Shown piece after piece: positions 1 through 11,686 of a stretch of 64,000 nt of DNA. The notes beneath the pieces are model-generated. The model ran no database searches. It was given only the letters and a program-made list of their open reading frames with translations, and was not told the origin of the DNA. Both the position numbers and the translations under genes were made by a program. Source of the DNA: Saccharopolyspora gloriosae. Its GTDB lineage: Bacteria > Actinomycetota > Actinomycetes > Mycobacteriales > Pseudonocardiaceae. Numbering within the stretch: the stretch's first letter is position 1; every line of letters starts with the position of its first letter. The stretch spans positions 3,147,470 through 3,211,469 of the forward strand of contig NZ_CP059557.1 of the NCBI RefSeq assembly GCF_022828475.1. Direction: 5' to 3'.

Positions 1-299
1 CAGGGGTCGGCTCTGCGCCGTTCGCGCATGCACCCGGGACCGAGCCCTGCGCGGCAGGACGGTCCTGGCCTGCCAGCCGCCGAGGCACCTCGCTGAGAAG
101 GCGAACCCCATGGCACAGGCCGACGCCGGTAGCGCGCGGCCCCGAAGCCCCCCGGCAGCTGACTCCACGAGGCTGCGGCGTCCGCGGACACGGCCACCGA
201 CCGGGTCGGAAGTGACGGCCACGAGCTACTCGCATCGCAGCACCAACGGTTCACTGGTGGTGAACCATCATGAGCACCGAGCCTCCTCGCATTCAGTGG

Positions 300-535
300 A
301 GCTCGAGGCCGCACGTCTCCTGCTGTCCCGTATGGGCGTCCCACCTGAAGATCTCGTCGACAGTCCCGAAGCGCGGCCATTGGCGCCGACGTTCGCCGAC
401 TACGTTCCGAAAGTCGCCGACGCCGTCTCAGCCGATACCCGCCGGGTCTACCGGTCCTGCTGGAATCTAATCGTCGAACACCGGGTACACCGGCGCCTTG
501 ACGAACCGGGTCCGCTGGAGATCCGTCATTCGCCG
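300..535 (+). pseudogene. Tyrosine recombinase, N-terminal fragment
   Basis: The frame reads like the N-terminal SAM-like (core-binding) part of an actinomycete phage-type integrase: a stretch around FADYVPKVADAVSADTRR followed by YRSCWNLIVEH and RRLDEP. The catalytic half with the Arg-His-Arg-Tyr residues is absent. The frame runs directly into a piece of an unrelated glycosidase at about 550-590, so this is a truncated remnant at a recombination junction. Family assignment is by pattern recognition only and the exact limits are uncertain. Confidence 0.5.
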
Positions 536-555
536 AAGAGATCCGCGCCCGGGCG

Positions 556-1083
556 GTGCGCTGTCGTAATGCTCGTGCCGGCGTAGCGCAGATCTACGTC
601 TCAGCCCCTGGGGCACGAGTCGACCGCCCGCGCCGCGAACTGAAGGCGTTCCGCAAAGAACACCTCGCTCCCGGCGAGTCCACGACCATCACGTTCGAGC
701 TCGACCAGCGCGCCTTCGCCCACTGGTCGAGCACAGGATGGACGACCAGCTCCGGCGAATACGTCATCGAGGTCGGTGCGTCCTCCCGCGACGTCATCGA
801 AAGAGCAACGGTTCACTTCGAGATCCCCGCCGCATCCGCCCCGCTGCGCGCCGACTCCACGCTCGACGAATGGAACGCTCACTCAGTGGGGCGGCCTGTC
901 CTTCAAAGCCTGTTCGACCAGTTCGGCGGCACGCCCTCCGAACTCGTCGATCCACAACTGCGCGCCATGGCAGGCCCGATGCCACTCGCTCGCATCATCT
1001 CCATCGCCGCCGGAATCGATGGCAACGCCATCGTGTCCAACCTGCTCACCGAGGTCGAACAGCGCACCCCGAGCCCGAACTGA
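556..1083 (+). pseudogene. GH3 beta-glucosidase C-terminal fragment (Fn3-like domain)
   Basis: The frame encodes the C-terminal fibronectin III-like domain of family 3 glycoside hydrolases: AQIYVSAPGA near the start, then RELKAFRKEHLAPGEST and FELDQRAFAHW, followed by the short helical tail typical of these enzymes, ending at a natural stop. The (beta/alpha)8 catalytic domain and its Asp nucleophile are missing. It joins an integrase fragment upstream, so it cannot be a working glycosidase. Confidence 0.7.
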
Positions 1084-1084
1084 C

Positions 1085-1287
1085 ATCTCCGCGAAGTGCA
1101 GGTAGATGCTCGGCGCCGAGACTCCGACTTCCTTGGCCACCGCCCGCATCGTGAGCTTCTCGTCGCTGCCCCACTCGGCCGGCAACCGGTTCACCGCGGC
1201 GAGCACCTCCACGCGGAGGTGCTCGCCGTGACCACGAGGACCGCGGGGACGACCACTCAAGCCGCCCGTTTTCACACCCGCGCACAC
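1085..1287 (-). pseudogene. TetR-type regulator, N-terminal HTH fragment
   Basis: On the minus strand a TetR-like helix-turn-helix is readable: LTMRAVAKEVGVSAPSIYLHF, preceded by a basic GRPRG arm. After the HTH the frame enters sequence antisense to the glycosidase fragment, so the ligand-binding domain is lost. It marks another break point at about 1085. The family is assigned from the HTH only. Confidence 0.45.
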
Positions 1288-1463
1288 CGCGCGAGCTGCG
1301 CGGCGATCCGCCGCGTCCGAGAGAAGTTGCCGTCATCGCGAGGAAGTGGCTGAGAATCATCGGGTGATCGTGCGCGGGTGGTCACTGCTCAGCGGTTTCG
1401 GCGCCGACAAGACAGGGATCAAGGGGCGCCGAGTCGCTGCCGCGAGGGCGGTGCGCGGTTGGA

Positions 1464-2114
1464 TCAGTCCGTGACGATGTCGGACTTGGCGACCATGTCC
1501 AGGCGGAAGCCGCGGTGCTCATCCATGGCTTTGATGATCCCCTCGGCGTCGCGCGCTTCGTAGAGCTCGAGTTGCTCGAGGTGGTCCTTCTGCGCGTGGT
1601 CGCTGTCGATGAGGTCGAGAGCGACGTACGGCGCCGAGATGTCCCACAGGTACGTGAGCAGCTGCAGCAGGATGGGCGACCCGGCGCGCTGGAACACGAC
1701 GAAGTGGAACTCCCGGTTGAGCTCCATGTACCGGATCCGGTCCTCGTTCTGGGTGAGCTTCTGCATCTCGCCGAGGATCGTGCGCATGCGGGCGATGTCC
1801 TCGTCGGTGATCTTCGGGACCGCCGCCCGGTACGCCTCGGTCTCCAGGACTTGGCGCCAGCGGTAGATGTCCTCGATCTCCTCCCGGTGCACCTCGCGGG
1901 TGAAGAAGCCACGTGACCGGTGGTGGACGATGTAGCCCTTCGCCGCCATCGAACTCAGAGCCTCGCGCACTGGGATGTGCGAGACGTCGTACTCGCCGGC
2001 GAGGTTGCTGGCGGAGAGCCTGGATCCGGGCGGGAACTTGTGTCGCGCGATATCGGTCTGGACGCGCCGCGTGATGTACGCGACCAATGCCTCAGGACGC
2101 TGATCGTTGGTCAC
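1464..2114 (-). CDS. GntR family transcriptional regulator (FCD type)
   Basis: About 216 residues. The N-terminal winged HTH is typical of GntR proteins: ITRRVQTDIARHKFPPGSRL, then VSHIPVREALSSMAAKGYI. The C-terminal all-helical ligand domain resembles FCD, with ELNREFHFVVF and a final helix carrying EHRGF. The GTG start at 2112-2114 is preferred because GGGAGG lies just upstream on this strand and translation begins directly before the HTH. It reads away from the enoyl-CoA hydratase remnant at 2182, which may once have been its target. FCD regulators usually sense small acids; the ligand here is unknown. Confidence 0.85.
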   Translation of the reverse strand: MTNDQRPEALVAYITRRVQTDIARHKFPPGSRLSASNLAGEYDVSHIPVREALSSMAAKGYIVHHRSRGFFTREVHREEIEDIYRWRQVLETEAYRAAVPKITDEDIARMRTILGEMQKLTQNEDRIRYMELNREFHFVVFQRAGSPILLQLLTYLWDISAPYVALDLIDSDHAQKDHLEQLELYEARDAEGIIKAMDEHRGFRLDMVAKSDIVTD

Positions 2115-2181
2115 GCCCCGCCTCCCGTCAATGGAACACTGTTGAATACCTGAACAATACTGCCAGTCGTTCACGTTCGAC

Positions 2182-2561
2182 ATGCTCAAGAAGGGGGCCG
2201 CCTGCTTGCGGGACGCGCAGGAGGACGACTCGGTGCGGGTGGTCACGGTCACGGGTGCCGGTGGCGCGTTCTGCGCCGGCGTCGACTTGGACGACTTCGA
2301 GGCCGAGGGAGGCACGCCCTACGCCGACAAGCAGCTGCATTTCGAGAAGGCGCATCAGGGCGCCCGCGGCGTCGAGGCGTTCGGCAAGCGGCGGCCTCGT
2401 CCCTCGCCACCTGGGGTGATCAAGCGGGCCGTGGTGCACGGGAGATCATGACGTTCGCGGCGTCACTCGACCTGATCGCGTCGCACCAAGCGATCATCCA
2501 GTCCACTGAGGACTCGCGCGAGGCGATGGCCGCCTTTCATGAGAAGCGACCTACGCGCGCA
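2182..2561 (+). pseudogene. Enoyl-CoA hydratase/isomerase remnant with internal deletion
   Basis: The first part (2182-2400) is the N-terminus of a crotonase-fold protein: VRVVTVTGAGGAFCAGVDL is the strand and oxyanion-hole region. From about 2450, in another frame, the C-terminus of the same family appears: ASLDLIASHQAIIQSTEDS then EAMAAFHEKR. The middle of the protein, including the second oxyanion-hole glycine and the catalytic glutamate, is missing. The gene has therefore lost several hundred bases and is not functional. Confidence 0.65.
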
Positions 2562-3039
2562 GCGCCCTCTGCGACGTTTCCGGGTCATCCCTGTACCCGG
2601 TCTCCCGAGCTTGCAGATCCGTCGGCGACGTTCGCTGAACATGGCGCAGTGGAAGAACCGGTGGTGGGAGGCTGGTCATGGAGGTCGCGCGAGCACTATT
2701 GACGCCCCATTCGCCCCCAATAATGCTGATGATCCCAATGCGTACATGAGCTCAAAATATGAACCTCGGCGATGTGCGGTCCGGCGACGAGGTCGTGATC
2801 ACTTGGATTCCCCGCGCTCCGCTTGAAGGGCGGCCGCCGGGGCCGCCGCAGGTGGTCTTGCCGGACGGGGAAGTGGCCAAGAGCCACAACACTTTCACCT
2901 CGGGTATGCACGCGGTGGCCGATGAGCAGGGTGGAGGTCCCGAGTGGCGGTGCTCCAGCTCCGGGTCGCGCCGCGCGACCTCCCGCACTTCACGACGACC
3001 TCCGCGCGTCACGCACACCGGCGATCAGGGGTTGGCTGC
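2562..3039. other. Intergenic stretch without a recognisable gene
   Basis: Roughly 480 bases between the hydratase remnant and the sortase gene. A plus-strand frame from 2759 starts like a protein (MNLGDVRSGDEVVITW) but becomes low-complexity arginine-rich sequence and matches no family I recognise. It is probably decayed sequence. Confidence 0.4.
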
Positions 3040-3681
3040 TCACGGCACGACACCGGTGAAGGTGGCGTAGGCGATGATGTTGTCTCGGTAGCTGCCCGCG
3101 GCATCGTCGAACGCGCCGCCGCACGTGATCAGCCGTAGTTCGGGCTCCGTCGTGTCGCCGTAGACCTCGTCGGTGGGGAACCGGTCCTTCGGCACTTGGT
3201 CCATGCGTGTCACGGTGAACCGCGCGACTGTGCCGTCTTCGCGCCCGACGCGGATTTCGTCGCCGGACCCGAGTTGGTGCAGGCGCGCGAAGATGCCGTC
3301 CTGACCGTCGCCGTTGACGTGCCCGAGGATCACCGCGGGTCCCGTCTCACCGGGCGTCGGCCCGTAGCGATACCAACCGGCTTGCATCGGTTCGTGGACG
3401 GAGGGGACGGCGACCGTGCGATCGTCGTTGAGCCCCAGCGGCAGCAGCGTCGAGTGCGCGTCGATGTCCGGCACGTCGAGCCAGTCCGGTGTCGACTCCG
3501 GGAGTTTCGGGAGCTGTTCGCCTGCCGGGCTCGCCGACGTGACAGCCGGTGGCTGCGGGGCGAGGTCGATCTCCTGCCCGGCGGCCGAACAACCGGACAG
3601 CGCGAGCACAGCGGCGACTGCGGCCAGCGGGGAGGCCGCGACGGTGCCGCGACCTCCCCACACGCGGAAACGCGCGTTCAT
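3040..3681 (-). CDS. Class F sortase, lipoprotein-like N-terminus
   Basis: 213 residues. A hydrophobic leader ends in the lipobox-like LALSGCSA, so the protein is probably exported and lipid-anchored, or held by an uncleaved leader. The sortase beta-barrel follows. The catalytic His lies in ILGHVNGDG, the Cys in LRLITCGG, and a late Arg in SYRDN. Length and motif spacing fit the class F sortases of actinomycetes, transpeptidases that cut a sorting signal and transfer the protein to a cell-wall acceptor. The gene immediately upstream on the same strand encodes a secreted protein with a sorting-signal-like tail, a natural substrate. The two-component genes at 4220 are divergent. Confidence 0.85.
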   Translation of the reverse strand: MNARFRVWGGRGTVAASPLAAVAAVLALSGCSAAGQEIDLAPQPPAVTSASPAGEQLPKLPESTPDWLDVPDIDAHSTLLPLGLNDDRTVAVPSVHEPMQAGWYRYGPTPGETGPAVILGHVNGDGQDGIFARLHQLGSGDEIRVGREDGTVARFTVTRMDQVPKDRFPTDEVYGDTTEPELRLITCGGAFDDAAGSYRDNIIAYATFTGVVP

Positions 3682-3691
3682 CCGCCGTACC

Positions 3692-4081
3692 TCACTGCTC
3701 GGTCACGCGACGTCGGCGCAGCACGAGCACGGTGCCTGCCCCGGCCGCGGCGATCGCCGCCGTACCGCCCGCGGCGTAGGCGGGCGTGGCGTTCCATTCG
3801 GCTGGAGCGCCGCCGGTGTCGGGTGCTCCGGCCGGCTGTTGCGAAACCTGGCGACGTCGCTCGGTCGCATCGGTCGTGTCCGCACGCTCGCCGTCTTCGG
3901 CCCGGCCGGCCCGTTGCTGTTCCGCTGCTTCCCGTTGCCGTTCGGAGACTTGCGCCTCCTCGTTCGTCCCGGGCCGTTGGTCTTCTCGCGCTGCGGTGTC
4001 CGCCCAGCTGACGGTCGCAGTCAGCGGCACCGCCAACGTCCCGAGCACCGCGGCTGCCGCGCAGGTTCGGCCAATTTTCAT
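3692..4081 (-). CDS. Secreted cell-wall anchor protein, probable sortase substrate
   Basis: About 129 residues. The start at 4081 is chosen because GAGAGG lies upstream and a clean signal peptide follows (MKIGRTCAAAAVLG, cleavage after SWA). The mature part is short, charged and Gln/Glu/Arg-rich, probably a disordered or coiled stalk. The C-terminus is a sorting-signal architecture: APDTGGAP in place of LPXTG, a hydrophobic segment (AAGGTAAIAAAGAGTVLVL) and a final RRRR tail. It lies 10 bases upstream of the class F sortase, which supports an enzyme-substrate pair. Function beyond surface display cannot be told. Confidence 0.75.
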   Translation of the reverse strand: MKIGRTCAAAAVLGTLAVPLTATVSWADTAAREDQRPGTNEEAQVSERQREAAEQQRAGRAEDGERADTTDATERRRQVSQQPAGAPDTGGAPAEWNATPAYAAGGTAAIAAAGAGTVLVLRRRRVTEQ

Positions 4082-4219
4082 CGGTCGTGTCCTCTCGTGC
4101 GTCTGCTTGCCTGACGAGGTACACGCTTCCGGATACATTCCAAGATCCAGTTCAGTGATGGTAAAGAAGTTGTTCGATTTTTGATCCTGTTATTCGAGCG
4201 GCCGCCGCTGTCGGTGATA

Positions 4220-4936
4220 ATGACTCGAGTGTGCGCACAGGTACTGGTCGCTGAGGACGACCCGAAGCAGGCCGAGCTGATCCGGCGCTATCTGGAGCTC
4301 GACCACCACACGGTGCTGATCGTCCATGATGGACGTGCCGCGATCGACGAGGCGCGGCGCAGGCGCCCGGACCTCGCCGTGCTCGACGTGATGATGCCGA
4401 AGGTCGACGGCCTCGACGTCTGCCGTGTGCTGCGTGCCGAATCCGAAATGGCGATCGTGCTGCTCACCGCGCGGACCACGGAGGACGACGTGCTGCTCGG
4501 ACTCGACCTCGGCGCCGACGACTACGTCACCAAGCCCTACAGCCCGCGCCAGCTCGCCGCACGCGTGCGTGCGATCCTGCGCCGTTCCGGGAGGGAAACG
4601 CGCCGGGAACGGCACGTGCTGGAGATCGGCGATCTCGTCATCAATGCGGAACGTCACGAGGTCACGCTGGCCGGCGTGCTGCTGGACTGCACACCCGCGG
4701 AGTTCCGCCTCCTCGAGGTGCTGGCCGCGGAGCCGGGGCGGGTGTTCAGCCGCGGCCAGCTGCTCAGCCAGGCGTTCGGCATGGACAGGTTCGGCACCGA
4801 GCGCACGATCGACGTCCACGTCATGAACCTGCGCCGCAAGCTCGAACCCGACCCGCGCAAGCCCGTTCGCCTGCTCACCGTGTACGGAGTCGGTTACAAG
4901 CTCCAGGACGGTTCGGCCGATGCGACTACGGCGTAG
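4220..4936 (+). CDS. OmpR-family response regulator
   Basis: About 238 residues from the ATG at 4220. The receiver domain carries the acidic pocket (VAEDD), the phosphoacceptor Asp in LAVLDVMMPK, a Thr in LLTART and the conserved Lys in YVTKPYS. A winged-helix DNA-binding domain fills the C-terminus (LTPAEFRLLEVL-like region, then ERTIDVHVMNLRRKLEPD and VYGVGYKL). It overlaps the histidine kinase start by 17 bases, so the two are translationally coupled. The divergent sortase and substrate genes are possible targets, by position only. Confidence 0.9.
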   Translation: MTRVCAQVLVAEDDPKQAELIRRYLELDHHTVLIVHDGRAAIDEARRRRPDLAVLDVMMPKVDGLDVCRVLRAESEMAIVLLTARTTEDDVLLGLDLGADDYVTKPYSPRQLAARVRAILRRSGRETRRERHVLEIGDLVINAERHEVTLAGVLLDCTPAEFRLLEVLAAEPGRVFSRGQLLSQAFGMDRFGTERTIDVHVMNLRRKLEPDPRKPVRLLTVYGVGYKLQDGSADATTA

Positions 4937-6799
4937 CAGGCATGGCCTGCTCACCCGGCTGCTCGTGATGGCCGTGGTCGTCGCGGCTTGTTCGATCGGC
5001 GCGACGGCGTGGCTGGCCGCGCAGAGCACGAGCGGCGCCATCAACCGCGAACTCGGCGAGACGTTGGCTGACGACGCGGAGATCTACGATTCGCTCCTGG
5101 GATACGCCGCGACGCACCGGCAGTGGTCGGGAGCGCAGCGGCTCGTTGACGACCTGGCCGACAACACCGGTCGCAGGGTCACGGTGACGACCACGACGCG
5201 GAGAACCATCGCCGACTCCGGCGGCGCACCGGGCGCCGGCCTGCCGCGAACCCCGTCCGCGGTGGTCGATCCGCTCGCTGTGGACGCGGCGCTCAACTCC
5301 GACGTCACGGCGTCGGGGATCGACGCGCGGGCTGTCGGGCCTTACCGGCTCACCGAGGTCGAGCGCACGCGTCTGCACCAGGCCGCGCAGGCGCAGTTGA
5401 CATGCGTGCGCAGGCACGGCGAGGACGGCATGATCGTGGAGCGACCCAACGGGCGCCCGGTGGTCGAGCGGGTGACCCCGTCGGCCTCGCCGCGCGTACC
5501 CGATCGGAACTCGTCCCGGCGAGCGATCGAAGAGGCGGCGAGGGCCGCCGCCGAGGCGTCCCCGGCCTGGCGGGACGATGTCTGCACCGGCCCGCCGCCG
5601 ACGATGCCGACCGAGCGCGACGCGAGCGAGTCCCTGCTGGAGCTCGTGAACGCGTGCCTCGCCCGGCAGGGCAGCGGACCGTTGCCCGTCGACGTCCGCG
5701 GGCTGACCGCCCCGGACGAGCTGAACACGGGTTCCGACGCGAAGCGGTGCGTCGACACGGCACGACGGGAGCAGCTCGGGCCGTACGTCGCACCCGCCGC
5801 GCAGCTGTTCATCACCAGGCCCGACGGCAACGTCGCCACGGCGGATCTGTCCACGGTGCCCGTGTCGCAGATCGTGTGGACGGCGTTGGCCGTGCTGGTG
5901 GTGACGATCGGCGTCGCGGCGTTCGCGGCGGGCAGGCTCGTCCGCCCGATCCACGCGATCACCTACGCGGCCAGGAGAATGGGCGACGGTGACCGCTCCG
6001 TGCACGTCGAAACGGGCGCGCGGGGGAGATCGGGGAGCTGGCGGTGGCGTTCAACACGATGTCGGCGCGGATCGAGACCTCGGAACGGCACCGCAGGACG
6101 ATGGTCAGCGACGTCGCGCACGAGCTGCGCACACCGCTGGTGAACGTGCGGGGATGGCTGGAGGCCGCGCAGGACGGTGTCGCGGAGATCGACCCGCCGC
6201 TGGTCGCGTCGCTGCTCGAAGAGACGGTGCTGCTGCAACACTTGATCGATGACTTGCAGGACCTCGCACTCGCCGATGCGGGGAAGCTGCGCGTGCATCC
6301 GAAGCCGGTGAACGTGCGTTCCATTGTGGACCAGGTCGCGGCGGCGCACCGGGGTGGGGCGGAGGCCGTCGGCGTCGAATTGAGCGTGCACGTCGACGGT
6401 GAACCGGACCTGTCGGCCGACCCGACGCGGCTGCGGCAGTCGCTCGGCAACCTGGTGTCGAACGCCGTGCACCACACGCCGCCGGGCGGTCAAGTGACGC
6501 TGCGGGTTCGGAGCAGTGGCGACGAGGTGCTGATCGACGTCGAGGACACGGGCACCGGCATCGACGAGGAGTCGCTGTCGCGCATCTTCGATCGCTTCTG
6601 GCGCGCGGAGAAGTCGAGAAGCCGGGCTGCTGGTGGCAGCGGACTCGGCCTCGCCATCACACATCATCTGGTGCAGGCGCACGGTGGCCGCATCGAAGTG
6701 CGCAGCACGGTCGGCGAAGGCACGACGTTCACGATCCACCTCCGGTCAGGCGCCCATCGGCGCCCGGCAGGCCCGTCCTCGGCGTCGGATTCGGCGTAG
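4920..6799 (+). pseudogene. Sensor histidine kinase, frame broken once
   Basis: The first frame (4920 on) gives a basic N-terminus, a membrane helix (VMAVVVAACSIGATAW), an extracytoplasmic sensor region of about 270 residues, a second membrane helix (VWTALAVLVVTIGVAAF) and the start of HAMP. The second frame continues with HAMP, the phosphoacceptor box (VSDVAHELRTPLVNV), and an HATPase domain (N box LVSNAVHH, then DTGTGI and GSGLGLAI). The frames meet at the G run at 6022-6026: one extra G would restore a continuous protein of about 626 residues. It is either a sequencing error or a recent mutation. Partner of the response regulator. Confidence 0.8.
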
Positions 6800-6826
6800 T
6801 TCAGCGAGGTCTGCGCGGAAACGGCC

Positions 6827-7353
6827 TCAAGCCGACCTGGTGGCCGTGAGCCGGGCGCGGAGGACTTCAGTCTGCTCGTCAACCGCCTGCGGACCGTTTC
6901 CGGTGAGGACACGGACTTTCGGTTCCCAGATCACTTTGATCGCACCGGGATTGGGCGCGACGGTCTCGACCTGGTACCCGGCCTGTTCGAGCGCCTCGTC
7001 GACGTAGTAGGTCAAGCGGGTCTTCTGGCCGGGAAGCTTGAGGAATCCGGCCTTGGAGAAGCCGATCTCGCCGTATTTCGGCACGGTCGTCAGCCGCGTC
7101 CCGACGAAGCGGTGGTCGTTGCTGGTGTGGACTTGACCGTTGTCGTCGACCCGGTATTTCGCCGAGGCCATCGCGACGGGGCCGTGGCAGATCAGGGAGA
7201 TCAGCACGTTGTTGTCGTGGAGGGTGTTGAGCAGTTCGCCCAGCCAGGGTCGTCGACGAAGTCGACCATCGGCGCGTGCCCGCCGGGCAGGTGCACGAAG
7301 TCGAACTCGCCCAGGTCGAACGGGTCGGCTGCGGCACGGTGTTTCTCGGCCTA
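6827..7353 (-). pseudogene. DJ-1/PfpI-family protein, truncated and frameshifted
   Basis: The C-terminal 150 residues are clearly a type 1 glutamine-amidotransferase-like (HSP31/YajL class) protein: the nucleophile elbow VLISLICHGPVAMASA, then TYYVDEALEQAGYQVET. Upstream the proper reading (FDLGEFDFVHLPGGHAPM) sits in another frame; adding one base at the G run 7247-7249 would join them. Further upstream there is a stop in that frame and the family's N-terminus cannot be found. Proteins of this class act as glyoxalase III or chaperones. Confidence 0.6.
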
Positions 7354-9111
<1,758 letters not shown>

Positions 9112-9226
9112 GCAGGCGGGCCTGACCACAAAAGTTCCCGCCGAGTGCTTCGCCGGTGACGGTGGTTCGGCCGTCCCCGCACCCGCGGCTGCTGACATCG
9201 GCCACTGCCGGGCTCATCCGGGGCCA

Positions 9227-9264
9227 GACGGGGCTGTGAGTGGAAATCCGCTCACAGCCCCGTC
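9227..9264 (+). terminator. Rho-independent-type hairpin after the aldo/keto reductase
   Basis: Perfect 14-bp arms, GACGGGGCTGTGAG and CTCACAGCCCCGTC, around a 10-base loop, about 115 bases beyond the stop codon. No long T tract follows, as is usual in actinomycetes. Confidence 0.75.
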
Positions 9265-9538
9265 ATGTTCACAGTGGACCCTGGTCAAACCTCCTCGTCG
9301 GCAGGGGATATCGGTGCTTCCTCTGTGAGGCCTTGGGGCGATCGCAGGTCCTCATCTGCCTAGGGGGGTACCGCCGTTACCCCCGAAGGGCAGGCCCTCC
9401 CGCGTCGCCGCAGCGGGGTGTTTCCTGTGAGCAGGCGGGAAACCGGCTTGTTCCGCTGGTGCGGGGTCTCCCGGAAGACCGGTCGAGCAGGCCGGGCCTC
9501 ACCGCCTCACACGCCAGAGATCCGAGCACAGGAGAATC

Positions 9539-10582
9539 ATGCGCACGGTCAATGCGTTCGCCGCGTCGTCGGCGACCGAGCCGCTGGGGCCGACCACGAT
9601 CGAGCGTCGTGATCCGCTTCCGCACGACGTGGTGATCGAGATCAAGTACGCGGGGATCTGCCACTCCGACATCCATCATGCGCGCGGTGACTGGAAGTCC
9701 GAGACGTATCCGATGGTCCCAGGCCACGAGATCGCCGGGGTCGTCACCAAAGTCGGCTCGGCGGTCACCGGGCACGAGGTGGGTGACCGGGTCGGGGTCG
9801 GGTGCATGGTCGATTCGTGCAGGGAGTGCGTGAACTGTCGTGCGGGTGAGCAGCAGTACTGCCTCAACGGCACGGTGCTGACGTACGCCGGTCGCGACCG
9901 CGACGGGCGGCCGACGCAGGGCGGGTATTCCACGCACATCGTGGTGACCGAGGACTTCGTGCTCAACATCCCCGAGGGCCTCTCGCCGGCGGAGGCCGCG
10001 CCACTGCTGTGCGCGGGCATCACGACTTACGCGCCGTTGCGGCAGTGGAACGCGGGACCGGGCAAGAGGGTGGCGGTCGTCGGTCTCGGCGGGCTCGGAC
10101 ACGTGGCCGTCAAGCTCGCTCGCGCGATGGGGGCCGATGTGACGGTGCTGTCGCGGACGCTGAAGAAGCAGGACGACGGTTTCAGCCTCGGCGCGCACGA
10201 CTACCGCGCCACCGAGGACCTGGCGACCTTCGAGGAGCTGGCCGGTTCGTTCGACCTCATCGTGAACACGGTGAGCGCGTCGGTGGATGTGAGCGCGTAC
10301 CTGTCGCTGCTGGGACTCGACGGCGCCCTCGCGAACGTCGGCGCACCGCCGGATCCGGTGTCGTTCAACGTGTTCTCGCTGCTGGGAAATCGGCGGTCGA
10401 TGTCCGGTTCGCTGATCGGCGGGATTCGCGAGACCCAGGAGATGCTGGATTTCTGCGCCGAGCACGGGGTGGGCGCCGAGGTCGAAGTGATCGGTGCCGA
10501 GAAGATCAACGAGGCCTACGATCGCGTGTTGGCCTCGGACGTGCGCTACCGCTTCGTCATCGACATCGCGACGTTGGCGTGA
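9539..10582 (+). CDS. Zinc-dependent NAD(P) alcohol dehydrogenase (YahK/cinnamyl-type)
   Basis: 347 residues. Catalytic zinc ligands lie in [12 protein letters not shown] and VPGHEIAG. The structural zinc lobe has the expected cysteines ([21 protein letters not shown]). The Rossmann motif is [15 protein letters not shown], followed by a serine/arginine-type turn (LSRTLKK) that favours NADP. It closely follows the AdhC/YahK group, broad aldehyde reductases. AGGAG stands 6 bases before the ATG. It shares no obvious operon with its neighbours. A role in aldehyde reduction is likely; a link to the C1 island is not shown. Confidence 0.9.
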   Translation: MRTVNAFAASSATEPLGPTTIERRDPLPHDVVIEIKYAGICHSDIHHARGDWKSETYPMVPGHEIAGVVTKVGSAVTGHEVGDRVGVGCMVDSCRECVNCRAGEQQYCLNGTVLTYAGRDRDGRPTQGGYSTHIVVTEDFVLNIPEGLSPAEAAPLLCAGITTYAPLRQWNAGPGKRVAVVGLGGLGHVAVKLARAMGADVTVLSRTLKKQDDGFSLGAHDYRATEDLATFEELAGSFDLIVNTVSASVDVSAYLSLLGLDGALANVGAPPDPVSFNVFSLLGNRRSMSGSLIGGIRETQEMLDFCAEHGVGAEVEVIGAEKINEAYDRVLASDVRYRFVIDIATLA

Positions 10583-10900
10583 CCGTCCACCCGCGCGGCG
10601 TCGCGGAACCGTCCACGGCCACTTGGTCATCGCGTTGATGGAGGCGGTCCCGCCGCCTCCGCGCGCGGCGATCGTCGAGCGGCTCCGCCCGCCGTTCCGG
10701 TTGCCGCCCGGGACTTTCGCCGTCAGCGTTGTCCGTGACGAGCTCACCGAACATCCGCCCGATTCGGCGCCCGGGAAGCAGGCGACGGGACCCCTGACTT
10801 CGGTGCCGGGCCGTCTCGGATGGCCGGAGTGCGCGGTGTTTCCGCCGATGGCCCCGCACCGCCCACTGCATTCCGAAGTACCAGATGAGGAGGATTACCG
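10583..10900. other. Intergenic stretch
   Basis: About 320 bases with no convincing coding signal on either strand. The last part carries GAGGAGG, the ribosome site of the next gene. Confidence 0.4.
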
Positions 10901-11296
10901 ATGAGCACGACCACTTGGTCCGCGGACGAGTTGCGCGGGATCGGCGCCGCGACGGAGTTGCAGGTCGCGTCCTACCGTCAGGACGGCTCGCTGCGGCCGT
11001 ACATCACCATCTGGACCGTGGCCGTGGGGGACGCGGTGTACATCCGCTCCGCCTACGGTCCCGGCAACGGCTGGTTCCGGCGGGCGATCGACGCGGGCAG
11101 CGGGCGCATCCGGGCAGGCGGGGTGGAACGCGACGTCGAGTTCCACCACCTGGAGGCGGGCGATCCGGCGCACGCCGACATCGACGCCGCCTACCACTCC
11201 AAGTACGACCAGTACGGCCAATCCATCGTCGGCACCGTCACCGGCGAGCACTCCACGCGCACCACGTTGCAGGCCGATCCGCTGGCGGAGCGGTGA
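10901..11296 (+). CDS. DUF2255 family protein
   Basis: 131 residues, with a strong GAGGAGG ribosome site. It has the split-barrel look of DUF2255 proteins found in actinomycetes: LQVASYRQDGSLRPYITIW, then DAVYIRSAYGPGNGWFRRA, and YHSKYDQYGQSIV in the second half. These proteins resemble nitroreductase/F420- or flavin-binding split barrels, but no activity is established for this family as far as I can tell, so I assign none. It stands alone between oxidoreductase genes. Confidence 0.8.
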   Translation: MSTTTWSADELRGIGAATELQVASYRQDGSLRPYITIWTVAVGDAVYIRSAYGPGNGWFRRAIDAGSGRIRAGGVERDVEFHHLEAGDPAHADIDAAYHSKYDQYGQSIVGTVTGEHSTRTTLQADPLAER

Positions 11297-11686
11297 TCGG
11301 CAGGAGCCCCGGCGCGATATTCGACTTCGAGCCCGGGTCGTCGTCGTTCGCGTAAAACACCGCCGTGCGAACCGGATTCCCGTTCGCGGGCTTCGGGTGT
11401 TCGAGCCGGAGTTCCGGTTCCCGAACCGAGGAGTCCACATAGGATATGGATTGGACAGTTGCTCAGCCATGCGAGTCCCTGCGGGGCATCAGCCGCGTCG
11501 ACGTACCTCAGTACCAGGACGGCAACGCGCCCACCGAACTAGGAGCTGACGCGGCCGGTTCTTGGGGCACGCGGCCAGGAGGTGGGACATCGGCGACCGC
11601 ACCTTCCCGAAAACGAGCGGCTGGAGCATATGACCGACCAGTAGCACCACGGCGCGCGATCACAAGGACGAAGGAGCGAATCCACG
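11297..11686. other. Intergenic stretch
   Basis: About 390 bases. A short plus-strand frame at 11446-11691 has unconvincing composition and no family match. The final bases hold the GAAGGAG ribosome site of the following gene. Confidence 0.4.
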
